A DNA stretch of 64,000 nt from Planctomycetaceae bacterium (GCA_016794985.1 JAEUIQ010000027.1:55136-119135), one strand, 5' to 3'; counted from the stretch's first letter, positions 17,067 through 26,059 are shown. Translations and numbers: made by a program. Notes: generated by a model not told the origin, from the letters alone.

Positions 17067-20000
17067 ATGATTCAACGTCATCATATGTCCGATTCGGACA
17101 CGAATAACGAAATCCGCAAGCCGATCTCGACCAGCAAGGCCAACCGCCTGCGACAAGCTCGAATCAATGCCAACGGAAAACCACAGAAATCGCCGCGTCC
17201 TGTCCATACAGCAACGACGATTCAACCAACCGGACTCATTTACCTGGGCGGCACCGGAGCCATGATTGGGTCTCAAGTCGATAAGTTGTTGACACAGCAA
17301 AAGAGCGATGCATTTTATCGCTCGTTAGTGATTGAAACCGAGGACGCGAGTCAAAGCGGGGCGACCAATGGCCAACCATTTGCCGAGAATTCGTTCTTGC
17401 ACGCCGAGCCACGACGCGTCAAGACGGTTCTGGATTTTCCGGAACGACATCAGATGATGTGTTCCCATGTTGGATTGGACGATGCCGATAGCCTGCACTT
17501 TCATCGGTCTTTGATCAATGACGACCTGCAACATGCTGGCCAGGTCCGCAGTTTCGGATATTTGGCCTCGGCGACGACGTTTGTAGCAATTCGAGGTGCA
17601 CTAAAATCTTTAATCGCGGAGTTGCAAGGGGCGATGGCGACACTTCATGCTCAATTGGATCGCGAGCGACAAATCAAGTTCCGAAATCGGCTGTGTTTTC
17701 ATATCGTTTTCTCGGCCTCGGGTGGAACTGGTTCCTCGATGGCTTTGTTGGTTGCCAGCTTGATCCGTGAACTGACCAAAGAAACGCCATGCGAAATCAC
17801 GGCCTATGTGTTGTTGCCATCGGCCTTCGATGGTGTTCTGGGGAACAAGCCAGAGCAATTGCATCGCATTCGAGCCAACTGCTATGGCACGATTGCTGAA
17901 CTGGAAGCGGCACGACTGGGTTTGTATGTTCGCGAGAACACGCGATTGGGGATCTCGCCCGACAGTAGTGTGTCGATTCCGGCAAATGTTTTCAACGAGG
18001 TTTTTGTCGCGGGCCGTAAACAAGCCAATGGCAAAGACCTTGGCAGCTTGGAAGCGGTCCACAGTACGGTGGCCATGCACTTGGCGGGCGTGATCGGAAC
18101 CGAGATCGCTGACAGAATAGTAGCGGACGAACAAAATGAGAAGAGTCTGAAGCGATTGGTACCGGATCCACTGACCAAGCTTCCCCGGCACGTTGGTTCC
18201 ATCGGCGGTCAAGCCTTGGCGCTGGACATTGATCGAATGGCGGAGCACTGCGCCACGCGCCAAGTTCGCGCGCTCCTGGAGTTGGCCCTGGGAACGGAAT
18301 CCTCCAAAGAAGTGACGACTAAAGTTCAGGCCTATTTGGCGAAGCCATTAGCGACCACGTCGATGACCGTGCGGACAGATAGCATCATCAATCTGTTGTT
18401 GAAGTCCGTCGCTGTGCCGGCGGAGACCATCAACCGCAACGTGTTCCGTGCCGTCGCCGGGTCGAGTCGCTTGCACTACCGTAACCGAAAGTTTGTGCCA
18501 CGAGTTCGCGACGCTCAGCAACACTTCATGCAAACTCAACTTCCCGCTGCGGAAGCGAAGTTGAACGAAATCGTTGCGACCCTGTCCCAACAACTGCAAA
18601 GCAGCTTGGTGCAAACGGTCAATGCGATTGGCGAAGCGTTGGGGTTCGTGGCGATGTTGCAATTCTGTCAAGATTTGAGCAAGCATTTGGAGTCGATGTT
18701 AACAGGTCTGCCAGCCTCGGCAGAAAGCGAGCTGGCACGTTCCAAGGCGCAAGCTCAAAAACTGGCCGAGATGATGGTCGCTTTGTCGGGTTGGTGGAGC
18801 GGACTGTTCACGAGCAAAAGCAAACAGATCCAAGTTGCCAACCTGCTTACGACTACGATTTCGGCTGCAACCAACCACCAAGTTCATCTGGCAACCCATC
18901 GATTGCTGACCCTATTGTTGAGTCAAGTCACCGGCTTGAAACAATCGGCCGAGCAGTTGGTCAATGCCACTCGCAGCTATCACACGAAGGCCCGTGAATC
19001 CGGCCTGCAAACTCGAGCCGGACAACGACTGACCACCGACTATTTGTCGGAGTTGGACCTGTCCACCGTCGAGCTGGACAAACGATTCTATGCTCAAAAC
19101 CATCTAGCGTCCGATGCGTTCCAAGGATTGGTGGCAGAATCTTTGGAAGTGGCTCCTGGGAAGGCGATGCGAGTATTGGTCGCCGACAAAAAGAACTACG
19201 AAACAGCTCTAGAGTTGGCTCGCGAACACTTCCGAGATCGCGCTGGCGAACTGAGCGTCGTGGATGTCTTGGCCGAGTTGCTGCTGGATCCCCAGACAGA
19301 GTCCAACACGATGACTCGGCTGCGACATCTGCTCGAGAATCTGCAACCGCTGTGGAGCGCCGAGTCGGGGCAAGTGGGTGTCGAATACTGCGATCAAGTG
19401 TTGATTGGTTTGCCGGCCGCCAACGTGCCACACAATCGCGAGATTGTTGTCAATGCGATTCGAAACATTGGCAGTCGTCGAATCCATGCGGACGGGCAGT
19501 ATAACGGCGAAATCCAAATCGTCACGACGGGCGACCTGAGACGCGTCTACGGAATCCGCCGCACATCGGGCGCAAGTTGGTACTATCTGAACGAGATTCG
19601 TGAAGCCAAGCAATGCTACGACTCTTGGAATGAATCTGGGCGACCGTCAGTTCATATCTTTAACGCTGAACTCGTGGCCAAGATGGGAACGCTCTTGCCG
19701 AAAGCGGGCGCTAGTGATGGGGAACTCGCGTTTGCCGTCGGCTTGGCCTACGGCTGGATCGCGGGGCGAGGATCGCACTACTACTTCAACTTGCAGTCGT
19801 TGGACAAGGATCCAAATACACTTGTTTGCCCGCTAACAAGTCAATGGAATGGTTTGGCTTTCAACCAATTTCAACTGAATACGGAGTGCCGTTCCGTGCA
19901 GTCCGTAATCGAGCGAAAAAAATTGATGTACGAATGCCAAAGCGTACCGGATGAAGACTTGCATCTGGGACGGGGCTTGGCCGAATCGTTGGCGACCCTA

Positions 20001-20213
20001 TTGGCACAACCCGAGCAAGTGAAAACGTTGCTCGAAGCGTTTGATGCGGTACGGACAGCGGCCGGCGACCTGTGCGTTCTGGAAGACTTGGAGTCGTACG
20101 TGGCTCAGGTCAAGAAACGCACTCGACCAACCGACGCGGACTTCGGCCTGATCCAAAAGATGCTCGAACGGCTCTTCCATCAGATCGCCGAACTCCACGC
20201 CGCCAACCGCTAA
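17067..20213 (+). CDS. Tubulin-like GTPase family protein (Tubulin_2 type)
   Basis: 1048 residues, more than twice the length of tubulin or FtsZ. AAGGA lies about 9 bases before ATG 17067. After a polar N-terminus, residues about 52-70 (GLIYLGGTGAMIGSQVDKLL) match the first nucleotide-binding loop, and about 213-232 (FSASGGTGSSMALLVASLI) match the GGGTGS signature loop of tubulin/FtsZ proteins. The remaining 700 residues are mainly helical, with coiled-coil-like stretches near 490-560. It has no membrane helix, so it should be cytoplasmic, near the tail of the vWA protein. Family members (Pfam Tubulin_2) have no well-established role that I know of. Whether it forms filaments is inference. 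Confidence 0.85.
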   Translation: MIQRHHMSDSDTNNEIRKPISTSKANRLRQARINANGKPQKSPRPVHTATTIQPTGLIYLGGTGAMIGSQVDKLLTQQKSDAFYRSLVIETEDASQSGATNGQPFAENSFLHAEPRRVKTVLDFPERHQMMCSHVGLDDADSLHFHRSLINDDLQHAGQVRSFGYLASATTFVAIRGALKSLIAELQGAMATLHAQLDRERQIKFRNRLCFHIVFSASGGTGSSMALLVASLIRELTKETPCEITAYVLLPSAFDGVLGNKPEQLHRIRANCYGTIAELEAARLGLYVRENTRLGISPDSSVSIPANVFNEVFVAGRKQANGKDLGSLEAVHSTVAMHLAGVIGTEIADRIVADEQNEKSLKRLVPDPLTKLPRHVGSIGGQALALDIDRMAEHCATRQVRALLELALGTESSKEVTTKVQAYLAKPLATTSMTVRTDSIINLLLKSVAVPAETINRNVFRAVAGSSRLHYRNRKFVPRVRDAQQHFMQTQLPAAEAKLNEIVATLSQQLQSSLVQTVNAIGEALGFVAMLQFCQDLSKHLESMLTGLPASAESELARSKAQAQKLAEMMVALSGWWSGLFTSKSKQIQVANLLTTTISAATNHQVHLATHRLLTLLLSQVTGLKQSAEQLVNATRSYHTKARESGLQTRAGQRLTTDYLSELDLSTVELDKRFYAQNHLASDAFQGLVAESLEVAPGKAMRVLVADKKNYETALELAREHFRDRAGELSVVDVLAELLLDPQTESNTMTRLRHLLENLQPLWSAESGQVGVEYCDQVLIGLPAANVPHNREIVVNAIRNIGSRRIHADGQYNGEIQIVTTGDLRRVYGIRRTSGASWYYLNEIREAKQCYDSWNESGRPSVHIFNAELVAKMGTLLPKAGASDGELAFAVGLAYGWIAGRGSHYYFNLQSLDKDPNTLVCPLTSQWNGLAFNQFQLNTECRSVQSVIERKKLMYECQSVPDEDLHLGRGLAESLATLLAQPEQVKTLLEAFDAVRTAAGDLCVLEDLESYVAQVKKRTRPTDADFGLIQKMLERLFHQIAELHAANR

Positions 20214-20332
20214 CCGAGACCCCGACGTTTAACCGCGCCGCAGTCCAAGCGTGTCAGCGACTTGAACATCAACCACACAGATCCCAGAAACCAGTTTTTT
20301 CCGACACCTTTTCAACTCCGAGGATCGCTCCA

Positions 20333-20608
20333 ATGATTATCCCTAACACGCAGGTCAACAGCGCCACTGTCCCGGCAAACGCTGCCGCTGATATGGCTCA
20401 TCAACCATCGACTCCCGAACCAACCATGCCGGACAACGTGCTCCCCGAACGCCTGGATCAGGTCCATGACACAACGCAGTTGGATTGGACTCCCTGCCCC
20501 GAGCTGGCCCGCGTCAGAGCGGAAATTGAGATGCGGGTCGAAGCCGAGCGTCGCGCCGAGCGACTACGACAACTGGAAGCCATCCGCGAGCGGGCCCGCG
20601 CGGACTAA
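20333..20608 (+). CDS. Small charged protein with coiled-coil C-terminus (91 aa)
   Basis: The N-terminal half is disordered-looking (Ala/Pro/Asn-rich); the second half is a charged helix (RAEIEMRVEAERRAERLRQL). A GAGG lies about 10 bases before ATG 20333. It lies in the gap between the tubulin-like and E1-like genes. It has no C-terminal GG and no beta-grasp pattern, so it is not an obvious ubiquitin-like substrate for the E1. It may bridge partners; unknown. Confidence 0.6.
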   Translation: MIIPNTQVNSATVPANAAADMAHQPSTPEPTMPDNVLPERLDQVHDTTQLDWTPCPELARVRAEIEMRVEAERRAERLRQLEAIRERARAD

Positions 20609-20609
20609 T

Positions 20610-20630
20610 CGTTTAACCGCGCCGCAGAGC
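20610..20630. repeat. 21-bp inverted-repeat arm (partner at 26841-26861)
   Basis: The 21 bases (CGTTTAACCGCGCCGCAG followed by AGC) are the exact reverse complement of 26841-26861. The first 18 bases also occur in the same orientation at 20226-20243. The arms bound the 6.2-kb segment holding the E1-like, sigma, unknown, Lon-like and NACHT genes. Confidence 0.85.
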
Positions 20631-20635
20631 CGTGT

Positions 20636-21165
20636 TGCGCGAGTTGGTGCTTGACGTTTATTTTCGATCCGACCGCCTAACGTTGCGTCGCTAAGCGCGA
20701 TAGCGGGAGTGGACCGATTGTCGTGGACCGATTGTCGTGGACCGTTCCCACGGTCCAGTTCATGCGCGCCCACCAACTTGGTGTCGGGTCGGTCTAGAGT
20801 GCAGTGCTGTCGCGCGGGGCGGTGCTTGGCGTTGATATTCGATCCGACCGCCTAACGTTGCGTCGCTAAGCGCGATAGCGGGAGTGGACCGATTGTCGTG
20901 GACCGATTGTCGTGGACCGTTCCCACGGTCCAGTTCATGCGCGCCCACCAACTTAGTGTCGGGTCGGTCTAGAGTGCAGTGCTGTCGCGCGGGGCGGTGC
21001 TTGACGTTTATGTTCGATCCGACTGCGCAACGTTGCGTCGCTAAGCGCGATAGCGGGAGTGGACCGATTGTCGTGGACCGTTCCCACGGTCCAGTTCATG
21101 CGCGCCCACCAACTTGGTGTCGGGTCGGTCCAGAGTGCAGTGCTAACGCGCGGGGCGGCGCTTGG
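20636..21165. repeat. Three tandem 175-bp repeats with GGACCGT hairpins
   Basis: The anchor CGTTGCGTCG recurs at 20681, 20856 and 21031, exactly 175 bases apart, in near-identical surroundings. Each unit contains the hairpin TGGACCGTTCCCACGGTCCA (20738-20757, 20913-20932, 21074-21093), identical to those after mdh. A fourth, partial unit runs into the palindromic element that follows. No gene is supported inside. Confidence 0.9.
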
Positions 21166-21240
21166 GTGGGCCTGGATCCGCCCTTGGGCGCGAGGCCCCT
21201 GACCCACCCAAGGTCTGCTCTTGCGGCTAAACGCCCGCCG
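21140..21240. repeat. Palindromic dispersed element, copy 1
   Basis: CTTGGGTGGG at 21161-21170 pairs exactly with 21203-21212, and the element ends in CTGCTCTTGCGGCTAAACGCC. A second copy lies at 29108-29213, and single-ended pieces occur at about 8255-8350 and 26841-26861. It could be a REP-like or attC-like element. Confidence 0.7.
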
Positions 21241-21305
21241 TTCAACTCCTTCGATGACCGACCCGTCCGAGATTTCATTCCAATCCGTTCATTACGGTGA
21301 TCAAC

Positions 21306-22625
21306 ATGATGCTCCAAACCGAGCGAACTTACGTCTTGCGTACCACCGAGACCACATGGTCAGCTGCGCTGAGTCAATCGCTGCGTGAACCCGACTGTTG
21401 TTATGCGGTCGGTTCGCTCGATTGCCTCACTTCGGCTCAAGCCAACTTGTTGTGTTTGCGTGAACTTCAATCCAGTCGAACCGCTCCACAAGGCCAAGAC
21501 CGAGCCGAATTAGAATCGTGGTGCGTGATCGTGTGGATGGATCGGTTGACATCGCCTTGGTCTGCGGAGCAGATAAGCAACCGCTTCCGACCTCGGCACG
21601 CCCAACAGTTGGTGGTCTTGTGCGTCGACGCGCAAAGTCCGACGGCGGGTTGGTCGGGTTGGATTGTGGAACGCGGCGAGATTCGCCGATTGGATGGATT
21701 TCAAATTGTGGGTCGAAACCCGGTCATCAGCGAACGCCAGGTGTCCTCTTCGGACCGTTCCGGCTTGGACATTCCCAACGAGGATCGTTATAGCCGCTTG
21801 CAACCCGTGCTGGGCTCGACCTACAACGCGGTCCGCCGCGCAACGGTCTTACTGATCGGGGCTTCTCGTTCGGGCTCAGTGGCGGCGATGGAGTTAGCAG
21901 CTTTGGGCATCGCTCGTTTAATCCAAATCGATCCTGATCTGGTCGAGACCCACAACTTGGATGGCATGTTTTGGGCCACACCGGCGGACATCGGGCGGTC
22001 GAAAGCGGTGGTCAACGGCCAGCGATTGCATCAGTATCGTCCGGACATGGCGATCCATCCGTTGACGGTCTCCATCCGCGACGCCAACTTGCGCTTGCCC
22101 GCCTTGTGCGACTTGATGGTCAGTTGTGTAGATGACGAGATTGCTCGCCGTCATGCGGCCCGTCTCGCCTCGCGTTGGTTGCTACCACACTTGGATATCG
22201 CCACCCAAGTCACCGCCGTTGGCGCGCGCATGAATCCGGAGTCAGCAGCGGAGCCCGCTCGCCTTGAATCTAGCACTGGGCGAGAACTCCGAGCGGACGT
22301 TCGTCTGATTCTGCCGGGCGAGGGCTGTTTGGTCTGCGTCGGCGGTCAGGCGACCAAGGAAATGGAAAACTTCGAGCGATTTGCTCCGCTGAGCAGTTTG
22401 ACCCCGGACCAGATGCAACCTTGGAACCAACAGCGATTGGGCTCGCTGGTTACCCTAAACGCTCTGGCGGTATCGGTGGGCATCCAAACTTGGCTACAAT
22501 ACCAGTCGGGCGAACTGGCTGGCAGCATCTGGCACCGCCTAACATGGCGATCCCCCACCGATTTAGCCATCGAATCGGGGTACGTTCGAGGCCGACAACC
22601 CTGCGAACATTGCGTAATCCGCTAG
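21306..22625 (+). CDS. E1/ThiF-family adenylating enzyme
   Basis: 439 residues from ATG 21306 (GGTGA 6 bases upstream; GTG 21297 is an alternative). The C-terminal half is an E1-like fold: IGASRSGSVAAMELAALGIA (nucleotide loop, about residue 184), QIDPDLVETHNLDG (acidic strand end and Asn), DIGRSKAVVNGQRL, and LMVSCVDDEIARRHAARL. Two CxxC pairs (GCLVC near 340 and CEHC near the C-terminus) would bind zinc as in MoeB/ThiF/UBA5. The family activates the C-terminus of a ubiquitin-like or sulfur-carrier protein by adenylation. The first 170 residues are an extra domain of unknown fold; a JAB-type metal motif was looked for and not seen. No ubiquitin-like partner is visible nearby. Confidence 0.85.
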   Translation: MMLQTERTYVLRTTETTWSAALSQSLREPDCCYAVGSLDCLTSAQANLLCLRELQSSRTAPQGQDRAELESWCVIVWMDRLTSPWSAEQISNRFRPRHAQQLVVLCVDAQSPTAGWSGWIVERGEIRRLDGFQIVGRNPVISERQVSSSDRSGLDIPNEDRYSRLQPVLGSTYNAVRRATVLLIGASRSGSVAAMELAALGIARLIQIDPDLVETHNLDGMFWATPADIGRSKAVVNGQRLHQYRPDMAIHPLTVSIRDANLRLPALCDLMVSCVDDEIARRHAARLASRWLLPHLDIATQVTAVGARMNPESAAEPARLESSTGRELRADVRLILPGEGCLVCVGGQATKEMENFERFAPLSSLTPDQMQPWNQQRLGSLVTLNALAVSVGIQTWLQYQSGELAGSIWHRLTWRSPTDLAIESGYVRGRQPCEHCVIR

Positions 22626-22771
22626 GTTGCAGTGGCTGCAAAGCTGCGTTTTCGGGTCGATTGTCACCAAGTTTGAGACTTTCTTGAAATTTGGGAGAAT
22701 TTATCCCAAAACGGGAGCCCTTTCGTATTAAGACGATTGCCAACCATTCATTAGCACCATGGAGCCCTTTA

Positions 22772-23443
22772 ATGTCCCGCTTGCGTTCCAAGTCAAATAC
22801 AGAAGAAGCTCCTCCCCAAGACCCGATTGATTACGGTCGGCTCTATGGTTGCGAGGAATGGATAATGGCGATTCACCACCCGCCGGGTAATCCGAAAAAC
22901 CCGACATGGAATCGATTATTTAATCACGCAAGTCAGTTGGTGAGAAAGTTCCGGCTCAAAGATGGTGAAGATGATTTGTTACAAATTGCGATGGAAAAAC
23001 TGCGAAAATGGGAGTCAGAAGACGGTATAAAGGAACGACTTTCATGTGGCGAACGTAGCTGGGAGAATATCGCGCATACCTTCATCAAAATGGAGACACT
23101 CAACCTCAAGAAAAAACAATACTGCACCGCAACGGATCGCAAGCATTTACCACGGGAGTCTAGCGGCCAAGAACACTACGATTCCTTTCCCGGTGCGACG
23201 GAGACTCCTTACATCGAATCGGTCCAAAGGGAGACTCGCCGAATTGTTTACACGATATTGAACCAGCTTGCGGAGCAGAATTGGGAACAAGCAATCGTCT
23301 TTTATTTGCGCGAATACGACGACTTGAGCCGCGGCGAGATAACCGAGCTTACGGGATTGTCGCCAGATCAAGTACGAACACGCGAAGAACAGGCGAAACA
23401 GTATTTGCAAGAGGAACTCAAGGACTACTTGGGATTTGATTAG
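22772..23443 (+). CDS. ECF-like RNA polymerase sigma factor
   Basis: 223 residues. ATG 22772 was chosen because GGAG sits 7 bases upstream. Region 2 is visible as LVRKFRLKDGEDDLLQIAMEKLRKW (compare the DAEDLVQE core of sigma-70 region 2.2) and region 4 as ILNQLAEQNWEQAIVFYLRE, with RGEITELTGLSPDQVRTREEQAKQYLQEEL as the helix-turn-helix. The two are joined by a linker of about 80 residues with KKKQYCTATDRK. It should direct core polymerase to a special promoter class; the five-copy motif in this island is the obvious candidate. No anti-sigma factor is recognised next to it, although the gene that follows, at 23514, is unknown. Confidence 0.8.
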   Translation: MSRLRSKSNTEEAPPQDPIDYGRLYGCEEWIMAIHHPPGNPKNPTWNRLFNHASQLVRKFRLKDGEDDLLQIAMEKLRKWESEDGIKERLSCGERSWENIAHTFIKMETLNLKKKQYCTATDRKHLPRESSGQEHYDSFPGATETPYIESVQRETRRIVYTILNQLAEQNWEQAIVFYLREYDDLSRGEITELTGLSPDQVRTREEQAKQYLQEELKDYLGFD

Positions 23444-23513
23444 CAAACCATTTACTCACGCTTTTTTTGCCAAATCCTCAAATAGCCCAGACTTTGACCA
23501 CCGAGAACCGAAC

Positions 23514-24458
23514 ATGAACATCCAAATTAGTTTTTCCGAAATCGACGAAACGAACTTCACTGAACTGTACCGAAACAACCCGACGGAAGCAGAAGACCGA
23601 CTTGAGATTCTGATCTGTGAGCCGAATCTAGTAAGCCAACGAATCAAATCGTTATTGGCTCGAAAACTTCAATCGAAGGTTGCAATTGACGAATGGGATC
23701 GCGATATTTCGCGGTTTGCCTCGACCATTGATGCAATCCGCGAACTCGGTGTCATCCCGGCATTGCACGCGGATCGGACGACATTTGCCGAGCTAATCCA
23801 AATCAGCGAACACCCCCGCGCTATTCTGGCGGCCCATGATGCTATGTACGCCGACTCGACCGACAAAGATTCCGCGTCCGGAGTCGCCGAAGATCGCTTC
23901 GAGCAATTGATGGATAACCTTATAGCATGCTGCGATAACCAGTCCGAATACGTCTCTCTGACACGACAATACAGCGTAAACGCACTAGACTTGCAACTGA
24001 CGCCCGCCTTATGTGGTGCCGCGGAGGATACCAGGTCCACGGACTATGGGACTGAGGATATCATTGTGGCTCACGAACGAATCATGTTGGATGTTCCACG
24101 TGTAAAAATCCCTCATGGATTGTGTATTTTGACCGTCTGCAGCGTTCAGGAAGAAGTTGCCGTGAAGAATGGTCAAAAAGTAATAAAGCCGAAACTCGAT
24201 CGAATGCTGCGAATCGAACCGAAACTCGAACTCATCAATGGTCGTTGGTTCTGGGAGGCTAGTATCGACATCCTGTTTGCAGCCCATCCCCGGCGAAACA
24301 AAGTACGTACGTTTTGGATCATCGCAAGCGATGCAACTCGGCCAATGTTTGAAAATCAACGAATTCGGAACTTTGTGCAACAATTGGATGAAGGTCCGCA
24401 AAAAGCAGCAGCCGATTCGTTCTTGAAATCATTTAGCAAAGTAATCAGTGATGAATGA
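23514..24458 (+). CDS. Unknown cytoplasmic protein between sigma factor and Lon-like gene
   Basis: 314 residues from ATG 23514. The first half is helical with several acidic stretches (RDISRFASTIDAIRELGVI, VAEDRFEQLMDNLIACCDN). The second half is beta-rich (VPRVKIPHGLCILTVCSVQE, LDRMLRIEPKLELINGRWFW, VRTFWIIASDATRP). No membrane helix or catalytic signature was seen. Its stop overlaps the start of the Lon-like gene (GTGATGAATGA), so the two are translationally coupled and probably act together: substrate, adaptor or regulator of the peptidase. It may also be the missing anti-sigma partner, but nothing in the sequence proves this. Confidence 0.75.
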   Translation: MNIQISFSEIDETNFTELYRNNPTEAEDRLEILICEPNLVSQRIKSLLARKLQSKVAIDEWDRDISRFASTIDAIRELGVIPALHADRTTFAELIQISEHPRAILAAHDAMYADSTDKDSASGVAEDRFEQLMDNLIACCDNQSEYVSLTRQYSVNALDLQLTPALCGAAEDTRSTDYGTEDIIVAHERIMLDVPRVKIPHGLCILTVCSVQEEVAVKNGQKVIKPKLDRMLRIEPKLELINGRWFWEASIDILFAAHPRRNKVRTFWIIASDATRPMFENQRIRNFVQQLDEGPQKAAADSFLKSFSKVISDE

Positions 24459-25584
24459 ACTAAGCCTATTCCAGCATTGGGACCGGTTGCATACTTCGTG
24501 CAAGTATGACGCATTTTATGGGCCCAATAGTTGGTACTTGGATGCGATAGGCCGCGTTGCCGGCGAACCAAGTCTGTTGCCTGCCCGGATAACGCGGCAG
24601 CAGTTATGCGAAGCCTCGCGCGACGATCGACTGACGGAGTTCGCGAATCTGCGTTTGGCCGAGAATTATACGATCAATCCGCTCATCAAACTATTATCAG
24701 CCCCTAAGCTAACAAGCTCAGAGACCTTGCAACTGGAACCGCAGGTTGATGAGTTGGATTGGTACCGCAAGGTTTCGGAGTGTCTTGATCGCTTGTGCAG
24801 ACCGGCAGTTGAACGGTGGTCGGTCGCCTATTGGCGAACGCTGACTTTTGTGTTGGATCGTCTGAACCAATCGGGGGTTCCACCGGTCGGAACGGTTCAA
24901 GAAGAGACCCCATTGCTGTTCGGTTCTACCAAAGAGAAACGCATTATCAAGCTTGTGGCGGAATGTTTGCCCGGCCCGCCAATCGTCACTCCTCATTGGC
25001 CGCGAATCGGATTGGTACCATTGGGACGCGACGAAGAGCTTTCGAAACAGATTCAATCTGCTATGCAAAAGGTGTTGTGGTTGCAGAAATTTCGTTTCCA
25101 AATCAGGTGGTGGCTGGACTCGTACCACAAGGGCAGGAGCTGGCACGATGAAAACATGCTGGAAGTGGACTTCGGTGCTTCTCCTTCAATTCAAGCGGCC
25201 GCCGCGTGTTTGGTTTTGGCGTTAGGCGAGAAGACCACCATTCGACCGGTGCTTGATCCCATGGCGGCGGTGTCGGCAACGTGCGATGAAGGGCGAGACA
25301 TCGGAGACGTGGGATACTTAGAGGCGAAGATCAAGGCCTGCCACGAGGCCGGGCTGCATTGCTTGGTGCTTACTCAAGAAATGGTACAGAGGTACAAGGA
25401 CTTTGCCGAGCAACATGCTCCCGGTTTGCAATTGTTGGCCGCCACCAAGTTGACCGACGCCTACGAAATCCTGCAATCCACCTCGCCGGTGTTGAAATCG
25501 ATCAAACAGACCAAGGTCCATGAGTGGCAAAAACAATTCAAACCAACTCATACCGATCAGGTCTATATCGACGCGAGCAAGTAG
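24451..25584 (+). CDS. ATPase-less Lon-like Ser-Lys peptidase
   Basis: 377 residues. The last 150 match the Lon (S16) proteolytic domain: ASPSIQAAAACLVLAL carries the catalytic serine (about S246; Lon form GPSAGIAM), and DVGYLEAKIKACHEAGLHCL carries the lysine (about K293; compare GGVTAKIEAAIEAG in LonB). The spacing of 47 is close to the usual 43. The end also fits (LLAATKLTDAYEIL; compare the VLTLAL region of Lon). The 230 residues before it are helical and have no Walker A or B, so no AAA+ motor is attached; unfolding must come from elsewhere or substrates must be small. It is coupled to the gene upstream. ATG 24451 was used; GTG 24448 is possible. Confidence 0.75.
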   Translation: MNELSLFQHWDRLHTSCKYDAFYGPNSWYLDAIGRVAGEPSLLPARITRQQLCEASRDDRLTEFANLRLAENYTINPLIKLLSAPKLTSSETLQLEPQVDELDWYRKVSECLDRLCRPAVERWSVAYWRTLTFVLDRLNQSGVPPVGTVQEETPLLFGSTKEKRIIKLVAECLPGPPIVTPHWPRIGLVPLGRDEELSKQIQSAMQKVLWLQKFRFQIRWWLDSYHKGRSWHDENMLEVDFGASPSIQAAAACLVLALGEKTTIRPVLDPMAAVSATCDEGRDIGDVGYLEAKIKACHEAGLHCLVLTQEMVQRYKDFAEQHAPGLQLLAATKLTDAYEILQSTSPVLKSIKQTKVHEWQKQFKPTHTDQVYIDASK

Positions 25585-26045
25585 GCCCGAATGGGCCGAC
25601 ACAACCCTTGCCGGTGTGCGGGAGCCACCGGTTAGAATGGGCTCTAGTTCAGCAAAGGCCCGAACGGGCCGACACAAGTGCGATAAGAAAATGCGTCACC
25701 GCATTGCCCCAACCGCATCGCTGTGAAACATTACGAAGTTCGATAGTAGGCCCGAATGGGCCGCAACAACCCTAGCCGGTGTGCGCGAGCCACCGGTTAG
25801 AATGGTCACTCGTTCAGCAAAGGCCCGAACGGGCCGACACAAATGCGATAAGAAAATGCGTCACCGCATTGCCCCAACCGCATCGCTGTGAAACATTTCG
25901 AAGTTCGATAGTAGGCCCGAATGGGTCGCAACAACCCTTGCCGGTGTGCGCGAGCCACCGGTTAGAATGGTCACTCGTTCAGCAAAGGCCCGAATGGGCC
26001 GACACAAGTGCGATAAGAAAATGCGTCACCGCATTGCCCCAACCC
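25581..26045. repeat. Three tandem 165-bp repeats with GGCCC-GGGCC hairpins
   Basis: GTAGGCCCGAATGGG occurs at 25581, 25746 and 25911, exactly 165 bases apart; the third unit is incomplete. Each unit includes two short hairpins (AGGCCCGAATGGGCC and AGGCCCGAACGGGCCGACAC), a GAGCCACCGGTTAGAATGG segment and AAATGCGTCACCGCATTGCC. Several frames are open through it because the unit length divides by three, but no protein is supported. A diverged single copy lies at about 53341-53480. Confidence 0.9.
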
Positions 26046-26059
26046 TGAAAGAACCAACC

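Noticed and set aside
20333..20608. Small protein as ubiquitin-like substrate of the E1
   Set aside because: No beta-grasp pattern and no C-terminal GG; ends in ERARAD.
25185..25330. Lon-like peptidase with missing lysine
   Set aside because: First alignment put Glu at the lysine position; aligning to LonB places K293 correctly, so the dyad is intact.
25779..26048. Open frame across the 165-bp repeats
   Set aside because: Result of repeat period divisible by three; no ribosome site, no family.
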